Origin: JAPPHA01 sp963662705
GTDB taxonomy: Bacteria > Pseudomonadota > Alphaproteobacteria > Rhodobacterales > Rhodobacteraceae
DNA length: 64,000 bases
Assembly (NCBI GenBank): GCA_963662705.2
Contig: OY759767.1
Location: forward strand, 2,728,001-2,792,000
Direction: 5' to 3'
The translations under genes were made by a program, and so were the position numbers. Below the pieces are notes generated by a model, which was not told the origin of the DNA, did not search any database, and saw only the letters and a program-made list of their open reading frames with translations. Shown here in pieces: positions 55,301 through 63,974 of the stretch; within the stretch, counting starts at the first letter, position 1, and every line of letters starts with the position of its first letter.

Positions 55301-55848
55301 ACGGGTTCGTGATCGATGACGAGGACCTGAATGGCTACCTGATGTATCCTGCAGTATATTTGGACTACATGGAACGCCACCTGATCTACGGGCCGGTTCG
55401 AACACTTCCGACGAAGACCTTTTTCTACGGGATGACGCCAGGCGAGGAGATCTCCGTTGACATCGATCCGGGCAAGACCCTTGAAATCCGCTTGCAGGCA
55501 ATTGGCGAAACCGGTGAAGACGGATTTGCCAGGGTGTTTTTCGAACTCAACGGACAACCGAGAACCATCCGGATCGAGGACCGAAAGGCAGCCAAGTCAA
55601 CGGCCCGGGTCAGAAAAGCCGATGTCGGCAACCCGAACCATGTCGCGGCACCCATGCCCGGTGTCGTTGCGACGGTCAGCGTCATCGTCGGACAGACGGT
55701 TTCCGCAGGTGATCTGCTGTTGACGATGGAAGCGATGAAAATGGAAACTGGCATTTATGCTGAGGCCGAAAAGGTCGTTTCGGCAATTCATGCAACTCCG
55801 GGAACCCAGGTCGATGCGAAGGACCTCCTGATCGAACTCGAAGAGTGA
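52396..55848 (+). CDS. pyc: pyruvate carboxylase
   Basis: Biotin-dependent anaplerotic enzyme making oxaloacetate from pyruvate and bicarbonate. 1150 aa, single-chain type. From ATG 52396: biotin carboxylase domain (KILVANRSEIAIRVMRAANE, ASWGGGGRGMRQI, FFIEVNPRIQVEHTVTEEV), carboxyltransferase domain (ITDTTMRDSHQSLLATRMR, VECWGGATFDVAYRF, HFHNHDTSGIGAAT) and C-terminal biotinyl domain with the attachment lysine in TMEAMKMETGIYAE. An open extension upstream to 52279 is unlikely to be used. Followed 7 nt later by a phosphoesterase. Confidence 0.97.
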   Translation: MQTKEIRKILVANRSEIAIRVMRAANEIGIRTVAVFAEEDKLSLHRFKSDEAYRIGSGLGPVEAYLCIDEIIRVALQSGADAVHPGYGLLSENPNLVDACVENGLIFIGPKAETMRKLGDKFSARQAATEAHVPVIPATGILPDDMDAVRLEAERIGYPLMLKASWGGGGRGMRQINGPDELESMVPEGRREAEAAFGNGDGYLERLISRARHVEVQILGDGHGNIFHLWERDCSIQRRNQKIVERAPAPYLSNDQRRHVCDHAVRLCRRVGYQGAGTVEFLMDQDSGAFFFIEVNPRIQVEHTVTEEVTGIDIVRAQIRIAEGKPLPEATGKHDQDSITLNGHALQCRITTEDPHNNFIPDYGRITAYRGATGMGIRLDGGTAYSGAVITRHYDSLLEKVTAWAPTPRDAIARLDRALREFRIRGVSTNIEFVENLLKHPEFVSDNFTTRFIDTTPELFTFTARRNRATKILTFIADITVNGNPEVLGRQCPPARVKTPVIPKAVAPSKTSGTRDLLANGGPEAVTEWMARESRLLITDTTMRDSHQSLLATRMRSIDMINIAEAYSHNLPRLFSVECWGGATFDVAYRFLQECPWQRLRDLRRQMPNTLLQMLLRGSNGVGYTNYPDNVVQSFVHQAAVTGIDLFRVFDALNWVENMRVSIDAVIESGKICEGAICYTGDVLDSASSKYDLSYYVSTGKALRDAGVHILGLKDMAGLLKPYGAKVLIKALKEEVGLPVHFHNHDTSGIGAATVLAASEVGVDAVDLAMDALSGGTSQPCLGSVVEALSGTKRDTGISVDSVRDISNYWQGVREHYVAFESGLTVPASEIFLHGMPGGQFTNLKEQARSLGLEDRWQDVATAYADVNSMFGDIIKVTPTSKVVGDMALMMVSQGLSRDDVENPDIDVAFPESVVDMMRGSLGQPPGGFPKAIQSKVLKGEQPTTSRPGSRLDPVDIEATRREVSKKLDGFVIDDEDLNGYLMYPAVYLDYMERHLIYGPVRTLPTKTFFYGMTPGEEISVDIDPGKTLEIRLQAIGETGEDGFARVFFELNGQPRTIRIEDRKAAKSTARVRKADVGNPNHVAAPMPGVVATVSVIVGQTVSAGDLLLTMEAMKMETGIYAEAEKVVSAIHATPGTQVDAKDLLIELEE

Positions 55849-55855
55849 ATATCAA

Positions 55856-56683
55856 ATGACGATGCAAAAGATCATTGTTCTTTCAGACTCCCATGTGGGT
55901 GAATCGACGAATGGGCGGAGCCAGACTGACGCCCTTGCTCGCCTCGAGGCCGGCGTACGCCATGCAAGCAGGTTTCATGCGGACGCGGATTTCCTGATTC
56001 ACCTGGGCGACTTGACCCAGAACGGGTTACGGTCCGAATACGAACGGGTTCGGCCGGTTCTCGAGGCAATCGACTTCAACTGCCGCCTGATCCCCGGCAA
56101 TCACGACGACAGAATGGCCATCAGGGAGTGTTTTCCGGACCTGACCTGCCCGGACACCGAAGCCTCAGGCTTCCTTCAAACGGCGCTGAGAGTCGGTTCG
56201 GACCTGATCCTGGCGCTGGATACTCTTGCCGATCCCGACCAGATGGACAAACCCCATTGCGGGTACCTGTGCCCGGTCAGAATGAGCTGGGTTCGCGATC
56301 GGATTTCCGAACCTCGTTCCGGCCGCGTCATCCTATTCATGCACCATCCGCCGTTTCGCGCGGGGATCGAGATTCTCGACCCGAGCCGCCTGGCGAACGG
56401 CGACGAATTGATCTCGCTTCTCGATACCTGCCAGGTTCCCGTCCACATCGTATGTGGCCATCTGCACCGGACGGTATCGGGTACCGTCGGCAGGCACGGA
56501 TTTTCAGTGTGCAGAGGGTCCGGCCGGTCGATCCGGATCGCCAAACGTCCCGATCGTCCCGATCAAGGCGTCTTTGAAGACGAGGCAATCGACATTCCAG
56601 CCTACAACGTCCTGTTTCTGTTCGATGACTGTATAGTGCTTCACACGCAGACCTATGACCCAGAAAGGGAGATCGATGGATGA
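55856..56683 (+). CDS. metallophosphoesterase (CpdA-like)
   Basis: 275-aa calcineurin-like phosphoesterase. Metal-binding motifs in order: SDSHVG, HLGDLTQNG, IPGNHDD, MHHPP and CGHLHR. This set is typical of 3-prime,5-prime-cyclic-nucleotide phosphodiesterases of the CpdA/Icc class, which usually have DxH at the start; here it is DSH. Co-transcribed with pyc. Substrate not certain. Confidence 0.88.
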   Translation: MTMQKIIVLSDSHVGESTNGRSQTDALARLEAGVRHASRFHADADFLIHLGDLTQNGLRSEYERVRPVLEAIDFNCRLIPGNHDDRMAIRECFPDLTCPDTEASGFLQTALRVGSDLILALDTLADPDQMDKPHCGYLCPVRMSWVRDRISEPRSGRVILFMHHPPFRAGIEILDPSRLANGDELISLLDTCQVPVHIVCGHLHRTVSGTVGRHGFSVCRGSGRSIRIAKRPDRPDQGVFEDEAIDIPAYNVLFLFDDCIVLHTQTYDPEREIDG

Positions 56684-57142
56684 CGTTTTACTCATGCCAC
56701 GTGCCTCCGACCGGCCTGATTTCCCAATCAGGCTTGATCCCTGAAACGGGACGGAAAAGCACGGCCAACCTAGTTTGCCGATACGCCTCGGAGCCAGTTT
56801 CGTATGGCGAGATCAACCGACTGTACCCCGAGGCGAAGGATTGCAGGTTAACCGCACATTTATTGTATCGAGATTTCAGCCGATGCTTCCGCGCAATCCG
56901 CCAGCAACAGACCTGCATACCTCACGTGAATTTCCGCACGTCCGGTTCGGGCTTGGTTGTTGTCGACCGCACTGATTGCCGGCCCACAACCTTGACGCAC
57001 GACTGACTTCAAGCCCAACAGACCCAACGATCTGGAGCTCACTTCGGTCTCTTGCCGCCTCGGGCGGTACGTAACTGAAATTCAAGAAACAAGAAACCGG
57101 TTGCAATGGCGCCGACCCTTGAATACGAGAGAAGTTGGAGTC
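56684..57142. other. no gene; contains a hairpin
   Basis: Between the phosphoesterase and the tRNA. At 56714-56733 a perfect stem GCCTGATT-TCCC-AATCAGGC may serve as terminator for the pyc operon, without a strong T-run. No conserved frame seen. Confidence 0.5.
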
Positions 57143-57217
57143 GCGGGCGTAGCTCAGTGGTAGAGCACAACCTTGCCATGGTTGGGGTCGTGAGTTCGAG
57201 TCTCATCGCCCGCTCCA
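57143..57217 (+). tRNA. tRNA-Gly (anticodon GCC)
   Basis: Full cloverleaf: acceptor GCGGGCG/CGCCCGC, D-arm around AGCTCAGTGGTAGAGC, anticodon stem CAACC/GGTTG with loop TTGCCAT giving GCC, T-arm with GTTCGAGTC, discriminator T and CCA encoded in the genome. tRNA genes are frequent integration sites; IS4-type fragments lie downstream. Confidence 0.97.
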
Positions 57218-57346
57218 CCAGATCTTCTTACATGATCACAACACGGGACATGGCCCTCGGCTTGAATATAACTTCAAGTCGCTGATTTTTTGATTCATTT
57301 CTGCAAGTTATCCCTAATTCCACTCGCCGGGGCCACAGTACACGAC

Positions 57347-57425
57347 TCACTGGATTTCGGGTAGTTTGACTGGTCTTTTCGGGATGGTCGTTTGCCATGC
57401 CATGAGTGCGTCATCCGGGTGTTAA
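57347..57425 (-). pseudogene. IS4-family transposase, C-terminal scrap (copy 1)
   Basis: Minus strand reads PDDALMAWQTTIPKRPVKLP followed by EIQ and a stop, the end of an IS4-type transposase. The same end, with changes, lies at 60060. About 80 nt are left. Confidence 0.65.
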
Positions 57426-57612
57426 CATTCTCAATAGGGAAAACACTCCGGGCGTGGAGGCGCGTCGATAGGCCGGTGGTGAAGCGCGAATTGTTCAAGC
57501 GACCCAGGCCACCTGAAAACCTCCGTCCTTCAGGCCGGGAAAGAGGTCAAGACCCCGTTGAACAGCACCTCCGGTTCCTGCAACGCAACCGGTCTCGGTC
57601 TTGAGTTGTCAT

Positions 57613-58316
57613 TCAGCCGCCCCGGCCGGACTTGCCGTCGCCCAGCGGAACCAGCGTCTCTCTAATCAGCGCCTCCAACTCGACCAGCCCGCCACCCGCC
57701 GCCAATTCGACGGCATTGGCTATCAGGTCTCGAGTCGCACCCGGCAGCACGAGCGACTGATCTGCTTCACGGACTCCGCCAGCTGCCTGCAAATCCAAAA
57801 CCACGACCACAGCGGGGCCGCTCGCTGGCACATCCACCCGCCACATCTCGGTCACGCCCACCGCGCGATACAAATCCGGCTTCTCTTCATCGCCATGCGT
57901 CCGCTCGACTTCGACAACCAGATCCTCTGGAGTCTTGCGGGCCCATTGTGTGGCCGTTTCCCGATCTTCCGTCCAGAGTTCCAGCCAGGTTTCCGCTTTC
58001 GACCCGAAATAGAAACAGGCAGCCGGTTCAACCATACGGTTGGTATTCGGGTGGCGGAACCGGCTGCTGCCCTGCGATGACAGCCGGAGGCCGAGCTGCC
58101 GCCCGGCTGCCCGTGCAACAACGCCCACGGCCTCCGCATAACGTTCATGCACGCGGCTCGGCGACGTGAAGCTGATGAATCCCCTGGGACCCCATCCACG
58201 AAGACACGCCGGCCCATCTCCCGCCAGTCCATCCAGATGGCTCGTTCGATCAACGGCCGGGGCAGCTCCATGGTGTAGCAGAGCGATCCCATCGAGCCGG
58301 TGTGTTGTTCTACCAT
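57613..58316 (-). pseudogene. Uma2-family (DUF820) nuclease, frameshifted
   Basis: Uma2 proteins are PD-(D/E)XK-fold putative nucleases. From ATG 58316 the first part (MVEQHTGSMGSLCYTMELPR, WREMGRRVFVDGVPG) lies in one frame; after a shift near 58185 the rest continues: FISFTSPSRVHERYAEAVG, EPAACFYFGSKAETWLE, and the active-site region PEDLVVEVERTHGDEEKPDL with YRAVGVTEMWRVD. About 230 aa in total if repaired. Possibly nonfunctional or a sequencing error. Confidence 0.75.
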
Positions 58317-58806
58317 GAAATTGTTCCCTTCTCGGACCGTGGGAGACTTCAACAACGGTCCGGTGATTTCCACGACTACCCCCGGGTTCCGGCGCGCACC
58401 AGCCGAAGAAATCAACACGTGCCGTGAAACAGAGCGTTCCCCTGGCGGGAGCGCAAGCCCTGTTCACGCCGCTTCGCAGGGAGTCCAGCAATACGGCCTT
58501 CAATTTTCGCAATGGATTCACCGAGATCATTCAGGCGCCCCATGATCATCACGGAGGTAGCCTAGGTCACTCCGAACCCGGCGACGGACGAGAATAATGT
58601 GACGTACTGCAGGGCCTGGACAGTGCCCAAAGCCTGTCGCATGGCATTCAGCTTTCAGGATATGGCCACGTTCTGCGCGACACCGATCAGACAGGTTTCG
58701 CCGGATCTCCGAGTACGCGAACTGTAACCTTTGAACGAATTCCTGATTTAAGGTTCTGTAGCACACTATCGAAACCTCGCTTTCTCACTGTCGGGCCGGT
58801 GACAAG
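58317..58806. other. no recognisable gene
   Basis: Between the Uma2 gene and the IS4 N-terminal scrap. Frames are open but show no motif. Confidence 0.4.
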
Positions 58807-58990
58807 AAGCCCGAAACTGGCAGCCAGGTTGCCGACCCGGGAACTGGCTCGCACGGTGACTGAGATTCACGGTCCGGCAATCTTCCAGACCAACGAGGAG
58901 GACCGACAGCGTCGCGAGCCTCGTCTTGCTCAAGTCGAAGTGAAGCCGTAGTTTCGCGGGCCACTGCGGTCGTAACCTGGCACTGGCGTT
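58807..58990 (-). pseudogene. IS4-family transposase, N-terminal scrap
   Basis: Minus strand reads QWPAKLRLHFDLSKTRLATL, LSVLLVGLEDCRTVNLSH and ASQFPGRQ, the start of an IS4-type transposase. The matching C-terminal scrap lies at 57347, so one element may have been broken open around the Uma2 gene. Confidence 0.55.
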
Positions 58991-59240
58991 TGCGGACATG
59001 GGAAGGATGCCGGTAACGGGCACACAGCCGCTTCTGTGCTTCCCATGCGAGGGCTTGTACCTTAGGTGGCGCGGATTCGGTGCGGCGGCTGCCCCGAGAG
59101 CTCTGCCCTCAAGGAGCCTGGCTGTCCTGGTCTTGGGCGAACGCGAACTCCCCTGACATGTGGAGGAGCGGCCCGGAAACAAACGGGGCCTGAGGGGTTC
59201 GGGAATTGCATAAACCCAACAGTTAGGTTATTTTGCCTTC
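58991..59240. other. no gene; upstream region of DUF4160 pair
   Basis: Contains the promoter region for the DUF4160 gene: TTAGGTTATTTTGCC shortly before its ATG is AT-rich. No clear box sequences or hairpin identified. Confidence 0.4.
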
Positions 59241-59489
59241 ATGGTTGTTATTCACCGTGCCCACGGATTCCGGTTTGTAATCTACACGTCAGATCATGAA
59301 CCGGCGCATATCCACATCACGGGAGCAGGGCAGGCGAAAATCAACCTGTTTGGACCGGGCGGCAGACCACAAGTCGTTTCCGTCGCCGGCATCAAGCAAT
59401 CCGAACTGCGACGGTTGATGTCAGTAGTGATCGAGCGCCGCGATGATTTCCTGCAGGAGTGGGAGCGTATCCATGGACAGCCTGACTGA
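59241..59489 (+). CDS. DUF4160-domain protein
   Basis: 82 aa. Typical DUF4160 sequence: VIYTSDHEPAHIHITGAGQA with the conserved EPxHIH, then INLFGPGGRP and the C-terminal RRLMSVVIERRDDFLQEWER. Overlaps the DUF2442 gene by 17 nt. Such pairs are common near mobile DNA and are suspected toxin-antitoxin modules; the activity is not established. Confidence 0.88.
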   Translation: MVVIHRAHGFRFVIYTSDHEPAHIHITGAGQAKINLFGPGGRPQVVSVAGIKQSELRRLMSVVIERRDDFLQEWERIHGQPD

Positions 59490-59892
59490 CGCGGAATTCA
59501 AAATGGCAGAAGCCCGAGGGCAAGCGATGTTGGAAGTGGAACCTCGCGCTACCGCGGCACGATACAACCGCGACACGGGCCGTGTGACGGTCGATCTGGT
59601 GAATGGATGCACCTACGTGTTTCCGGCACACCTCGTTCAGGATCTGGAAAGTGCCAGCCACGATGACCTCGCCAACATCGAGGTTGATGGTGTCGGTTTC
59701 AATCTTCACTTTCCGAAACTGGACGCCGACCTTTATGTTCCCGCGTTGGTTGCCGGGGTGTTTGGCACCCGTAACTGGATGTACAAGGCGCTGGCCCGGA
59801 GAGCGGGCCGCTCAAAGTCACCCGCAAAAACCGCTGCATCCAGGTCAAACGGCACAAAGGGCGGGCGGCCGAAGAAACAGGTCTCACGGTGA
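59473..59892 (+). CDS. DUF2442-domain protein
   Basis: 139 aa from ATG 59473. DUF2442 core: AARYNRDTGRVTVDLVNGC, YVFPAHLVQDLESAS, ANIEVDGVGFNLHFPKLDAD and YVPALVAGVFGTRNWM. The C-terminal tail (AGRSKSPAKTAASRSNG, KGGRPKKQ) is basic and AT-hook-like, suggesting DNA binding. Forms an overlapping pair with DUF4160; probably the antitoxin side, by analogy. Confidence 0.87.
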   Translation: MDSLTDAEFKMAEARGQAMLEVEPRATAARYNRDTGRVTVDLVNGCTYVFPAHLVQDLESASHDDLANIEVDGVGFNLHFPKLDADLYVPALVAGVFGTRNWMYKALARRAGRSKSPAKTAASRSNGTKGGRPKKQVSR

Positions 59893-60059
59893 GAACGAAA
59901 AGCGGGTTGATGACGCATGTTCTGCGGGGTGAACCTGACCCAGTCGAGCCCGACCCTGGCCCGGCGGATACCTTGAATGACAACCACAAGGCGTCATCGC
60001 ATGATTTGTTCGGTGGTTTACCGGCCCAAAATGCACATAGGTACCCATTCTGCAGATTC

Positions 60060-60450
60060 CGCCCACAGTACACGCCACACTGGATTTCCGGTAGTTTGAC
60101 CGGTCCTTTCGGGATGGTCGTTTGCCATGCCATGAGTGCGTCGTCCGGGTCGTAGATGATCCACATCCGAAGAGCATCAAACCCGGTTCGGAACACCAGG
60201 ACTTCTTGAGACGTTTGTGCGTCTTCCGGCGGATTGGCTTGCGCCCCATCACCCGGGTCGCGCAGCGGTGCGCCCACGTCACGGCGAGGGTGACGATGCC
60301 GGGAAGGGTCACGAGTTTGGCGGAATCGGTGATGTGGGTATCCTCGATGTGAAGCCACGGGTCTGGTATCCGAGAAGAGGCATTCGATGCCCCAGCGGCG
60401 GCGATAGAGGCGCTGGGCGCTCCGGGGGCGCTCCACATTCGTCGCGATGA
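60060..60450 (-). pseudogene. IS4-family transposase, C-terminal part (copy 2)
   Basis: Minus strand: YRRRWGIECLFSDT, then in a second frame EDTHITDSAKLVTLPGIVTL and WAHRCATRVMGRKPIRRKTH, then back to FRTGFDALRMWIIYDPDDAL and AWQTTIPKGPVKLPEIQ. At least two frame changes are needed. The catalytic YRRRWxIE glutamate region is kept but the rest of the DDE domain is absent. Confidence 0.75.
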
Positions 60451-60787
60451 TGAGGCTTTCCTTTTGCTGCTTTGGTGAGCTTTATTTTGATGTGAAATTA
60501 CCCCCGGGAAAATGGGAACTGAAGACAAATAAACCCGTCCGCAGAATCAAGCTGCGAAAAAAACGCGTCGGACACTCACGCAGACGGATTGACGTTTCGG
60601 GCAGCCCCGATTTATGGCCCGGCATCGAACCCGTTTACGTTGTCCCCGACAATGGAGAGTTGTTTGTTAACTTGTAGCAACGGCGCAGGCAGATCCACAA
60701 GAAATTTCATGCCGGTCGGGGTGGAAGGCCGAAGCCTGCCATGAGCGTTTGGTGCTGAGAAATCCCGGCATACAGAAAAACCAATGA
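60451..60787. other. no recognisable gene, AT-richer patch
   Basis: Base composition is noticeably more AT-rich than the surroundings. A plus-strand frame (60447-60677) is open but has no motif. May mark the edge of a segment acquired with the amidase. Confidence 0.4.
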
Positions 60788-62221
60788 CTATCCCTCTTCT
60801 AAATTCGGTTGCCGGATATGCCATTCCGTTGCCTGCTCGTAGGCATGGCCGACCTGGCACAGGAGAGGTTCCTTGAGTGGATGTCCGACGAACTGGAGGG
60901 ACAGGGGCAAACCGTCTTGATTGAATCCACACGGCACCGAGAGGGTTGGAGTGCCATTGAAATCAAAAGGGATGGTGTATCTTTGCACGGAAGGGTCATA
61001 GTCATCCATGGGACCATATGACTCTTCCGGGGTCACAGGCCAAGGGGGACCCGTCATCGAGGGGCAAGCCAACACATCAATGGTCTCGAAGATTTCTCGA
61101 AAACGCCCGTTGCAGGCTGCCCGCAGGTTATTGGCCCTGGCGTACTCCGCACCACTGACCTTGGCTCCCATATCCAGCCAGCCGCGAAACCAGGGCCCGT
61201 ACTCCTCACGCCGGGAGGGATAAGTCGCTTCATGGGCCAATACTGCTTCGGCGGAGCAGAGGATGGGCCAGGCGGGCAGGAATTCATCCATATCGGGAAA
61301 CTGAATTTCGATCACTTCGGCGCCAAGCTGCTCCAGGACCCGCACCCCGGCGGCTACAGCTTCGGCCAACTCCGCATCGGTGTGTTGCGCCATCCCCTGT
61401 TCGTCGAACCCTATCCCTACCCCCTTCACCCCGGCATCCAGGTGTTTCACCATGTCCGGAACTGGGACAGGAAGCGAGGTGGGATCCTTGGGGTCATGAC
61501 CGGCAATGGCCTGGAGCATCACTGCCGCGTCAGCGGTTCTGCGGGTCAGCGGACCGACATGGTCCATCGATTCGGCCAGGGCCAGAACGCCATAGCGGCT
61601 GACTCTGCCCCAGGTCGGCTTCAAGCCCACCACCCCACAGGAAGCAGCCGGGAAGCGGATGGACCCGCCGGTGTCGCTGCCCAGCGTCCCATAGGCCAGC
61701 CCTGCCGCGGTAGCGACCCCTGATCCGCTGGATGAAGCCCCCGACCACACCCCAGGATTCCAGGGATTCAACGGAGCTTCAAATTGAGGATTATATCCCC
61801 CCATGGCTCCTTCCGTCAGATTGAGCTTGCCCAGCAAAACCGCTTCGGCTTTTGCCAGCCGTGTCACGACAGTCGCATCCTCATTGGGAATATGATCGGC
61901 CAGTACCGCCGCTCCCCCCATCGTTCGGATCCCCTTGGTAAAACACAGATCTTTCACCGCGATAGGGATCCCATGTAAAGGCCCCCGATACTTCTTCTCC
62001 GCCAGCTCCTGATCTGCCTGCTCCGCTGCCGCCAGGGCGTGGTCGGCCATCACCGTGGCATAACTTTTTTGCCTCCCATCCAGGGATGCAATGCGCTTCA
62101 GGAGAGATTGGGTCAGTTCGACGGAAGAAATGTCCCGGTTCTTGACGAGGGCAGCTACCTCCAGCAATGACTTGAAAAGAAGCTCTTTCATTTCCTTAAC
62201 ATCCAGAATCTTTTCCATCAT
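60788..62221 (-). CDS. amidase (amidase-signature family, GatA-like)
   Basis: Ser-cisSer-Lys amidase, 477 aa from ATG 62221. Catalytic lysine in IPIAVKDLCF, the glycine/serine-rich loop VWSGASSSGSGVATAAGLAY, and the nucleophile region LGSDTGGSIRFPAASCGVVG. Length and the C-terminal VPCGFNQDGLPLSLQFVG fit stand-alone amidases rather than GatA of the amidotransferase. The ATG lies exactly at the inverted repeat of the neighbouring IS, whose end supplies the only ribosome-like site (AAGAGG). Codon use and flanking AT content suggest a transferred gene. Substrate unknown. Confidence 0.92.
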   Translation of the reverse strand: MMEKILDVKEMKELLFKSLLEVAALVKNRDISSVELTQSLLKRIASLDGRQKSYATVMADHALAAAEQADQELAEKKYRGPLHGIPIAVKDLCFTKGIRTMGGAAVLADHIPNEDATVVTRLAKAEAVLLGKLNLTEGAMGGYNPQFEAPLNPWNPGVWSGASSSGSGVATAAGLAYGTLGSDTGGSIRFPAASCGVVGLKPTWGRVSRYGVLALAESMDHVGPLTRRTADAAVMLQAIAGHDPKDPTSLPVPVPDMVKHLDAGVKGVGIGFDEQGMAQHTDAELAEAVAAGVRVLEQLGAEVIEIQFPDMDEFLPAWPILCSAEAVLAHEATYPSRREEYGPWFRGWLDMGAKVSGAEYARANNLRAACNGRFREIFETIDVLACPSMTGPPWPVTPEESYGPMDDYDPSVQRYTIPFDFNGTPTLSVPCGFNQDGLPLSLQFVGHPLKEPLLCQVGHAYEQATEWHIRQPNLEEG

Positions 62222-62357
62222 GAGCCTCTTGCAAAACCCCTTAGATGGGTGAATTTCCCGCCGATTTCGACGATTTTGCTCGGATGATCCTGGAAATCGG
62301 AGCCGCCACAAGGTATAGTGTAGTTGTCGAAAAACACTACCAAGGGAGGCGACCCCG

Positions 62358-63501
62358 ATGTCCTTGAAATCCACTCTATCCAATCTTTGGACCCGGTTTC
62401 AAGGGGAACTTTTTCCCGAACTTGCCGAAGAGATTGGCCCCCTCATGGAGAAGTACAAACATCTGGTCCAGGTCCTCGACCTGGTCGAGGTCGAGCGCTT
62501 CGTCGATATGTACTGGCGCGGCCCCGGACGGCCGCAGCAGAATCGTCGGGCCCTGGCACGGGCCTTCATTGCCAAAGCGATATGGGATTTGCCGACGACC
62601 CGAAACCTGATTGACAGGCTCATGGTTGACGCACCGCTACGCCGGCTGTGCGGCTGGTCGCGTGTCAGCGCGATCCCGAGCGAGGCGACCTTTTCGCGTG
62701 CGTTTGCCGAGTTTTCCGAGGCCCGCCTTGCGGAGCGCATGCACGAAGCACTGGTGAAGGATGCCCTGGGGGCGGAACTGATCGGCCATGTCTCGCGGGA
62801 CTCGACGGCGATCGAGGGGCGGGAGAAGTCGGCGCCGAAACCGGCAACCGGGAAGAAGCCGAAGCGCAGGCGCGGGCGTCCCCGCAAGGGCGAGGACGTC
62901 GAGAAGGAACCCGGGCGTCTCGAACGTCAGTCGAATGGCATGAGCCTCGAGGAGATGCTCGATGACCTGCCGAGCGCGTGTGACCATGGCGCGAAGAGGA
63001 ACGCCAAAGGCTTCCTGGTCAGCTGGAGAGGATACAAGCTGCACCTCGACACGGCCGATTGCGGCGTGCCGGTGAGTGCCATCCTGACCTCGGCATCGGT
63101 CCATGACAGCCAGGTGGCGATCCCCCTTGCGACGATGAGTGCCGGACGCGTGACCAACCTCTATGACCTCATGGACGCGGCCTATGACGCGACAGAGATC
63201 TACGAGGTGAGCGAACGCCTTGGCCATGTCCCGATCATCGACGTCAACCCGCGCCGGGACACGGAGCTCAAGCGGGACCCAACACGAGGCCCGGGCACTG
63301 CGCGTGTGCGGTCTCGTCATGCCTGAGAGTGTTCGCTACCGGATCCGTTCCGGGGTCGAGCGGAGCAATGCCCGTCTCAAGGACGAGTTCGGCGCCCGCC
63401 ATGTGCGTGTCCGGGGACACGCGAAAGTATTCTGCCACTTGATGTTCGGGGTGCTTGCGCTGACGGTTGACCAGTTGATGCGCCTCGCTGTGCCTCCCTA
63501 A
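62358..63501 (+). pseudogene. IS5/IS1182-type transposase, frameshifted
   Basis: DDE transposase whose N-terminal domain reads LVEVERFVDMYWRGPGRPQQ and ALARAFIAKAIWDLPTTRNL; the catalytic part includes HVSRDSTAIEGREK (first Asp) and YDLMDAAYDATEIYEV (second Asp). The frame breaks near 63275 after DTELKRD; the C-terminal part, GVERSNARLKDEFGARHVRV with the catalytic Glu, continues in another frame to 63501. Inactive unless a programmed shift or sequencing error is involved. Confidence 0.82.
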
Positions 63502-63726
63502 CGCGCCTCCCCGTCCTCCGGGACGGTTCCGGCGTCCTCGATCTCCTCTGAAAACGCCCTGAAAAAGCCGGCGAACGGTCAAACCTGGCCTGGGTTCCGG
63601 CTTTTTCGCCTATTTTTCCCGCGAAACGGGAGGGAATGCCGAAATTCCCAGGATTCCGGGGCGTGCGGTCGCGCGCAAGCCCGCACCGGATACACGGCAC
63701 TGTTCAGCGGCCGGTCAACTCGATAA
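63502..63726. other. non-coding tail of the IS
   Basis: Between the transposase end and the right inverted repeat. Nothing further recognised. Confidence 0.5.
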
Positions 63727-63742
63727 TTTTGCAAGAGGCTCA

Positions 63743-63974
63743 ATGGGCAGAGCGCAACAAGACGCTCTTCCGGGTTTCTCTTCGCAGCCTGCCGTATCCG
63801 GTCGGCCTCATGTGACAGGCTTTCCCGCTTCTGCGCGCGGCGCCTGCTTCGGCTTCCCGAATTTCCCTCGGCCCCAGCCCTTGGCTCCACCTGCTCCGCC
63901 GGGCGTTGCCGCCCCTTGTTCGCAGGCTTCACGGCTGCTATTGCCGGGTCTGACTTCTCCAAGCCGTTCGTCAT
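63743..63974 (-). pseudogene. ltrA: group II intron reverse transcriptase/maturase, N-terminal piece
   Basis: Minus strand from ATG 63974: MTNGLEKSDPAIAAVKPANK, QRPAEQVEPRAGAEGN and EADRIRQAAKRNPEERLVAL are the characteristic start of alphaproteobacterial group II intron proteins (LtrA). The frame meets the IS inverted repeat after VALCPL, so everything from the reverse transcriptase fingers onward is gone. The intron 5-prime RNA should lie to the right, outside the window. Confidence 0.78.

Larger units (their letters stand above)
62221..63742 (+). mobile_element. IS5/IS1182-like insertion sequence
   Basis: About 1.5 kb with perfect 16-bp inverted repeats, 62221-62236 (TGAGCCTCTTGCAAAA) and 63727-63742. 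It holds one transposase broken by a frameshift. Left neighbour is the amidase start, right neighbour the truncated group II intron reverse transcriptase. No clear target duplication, consistent with a rearrangement or deletion at one end. Confidence 0.82.
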
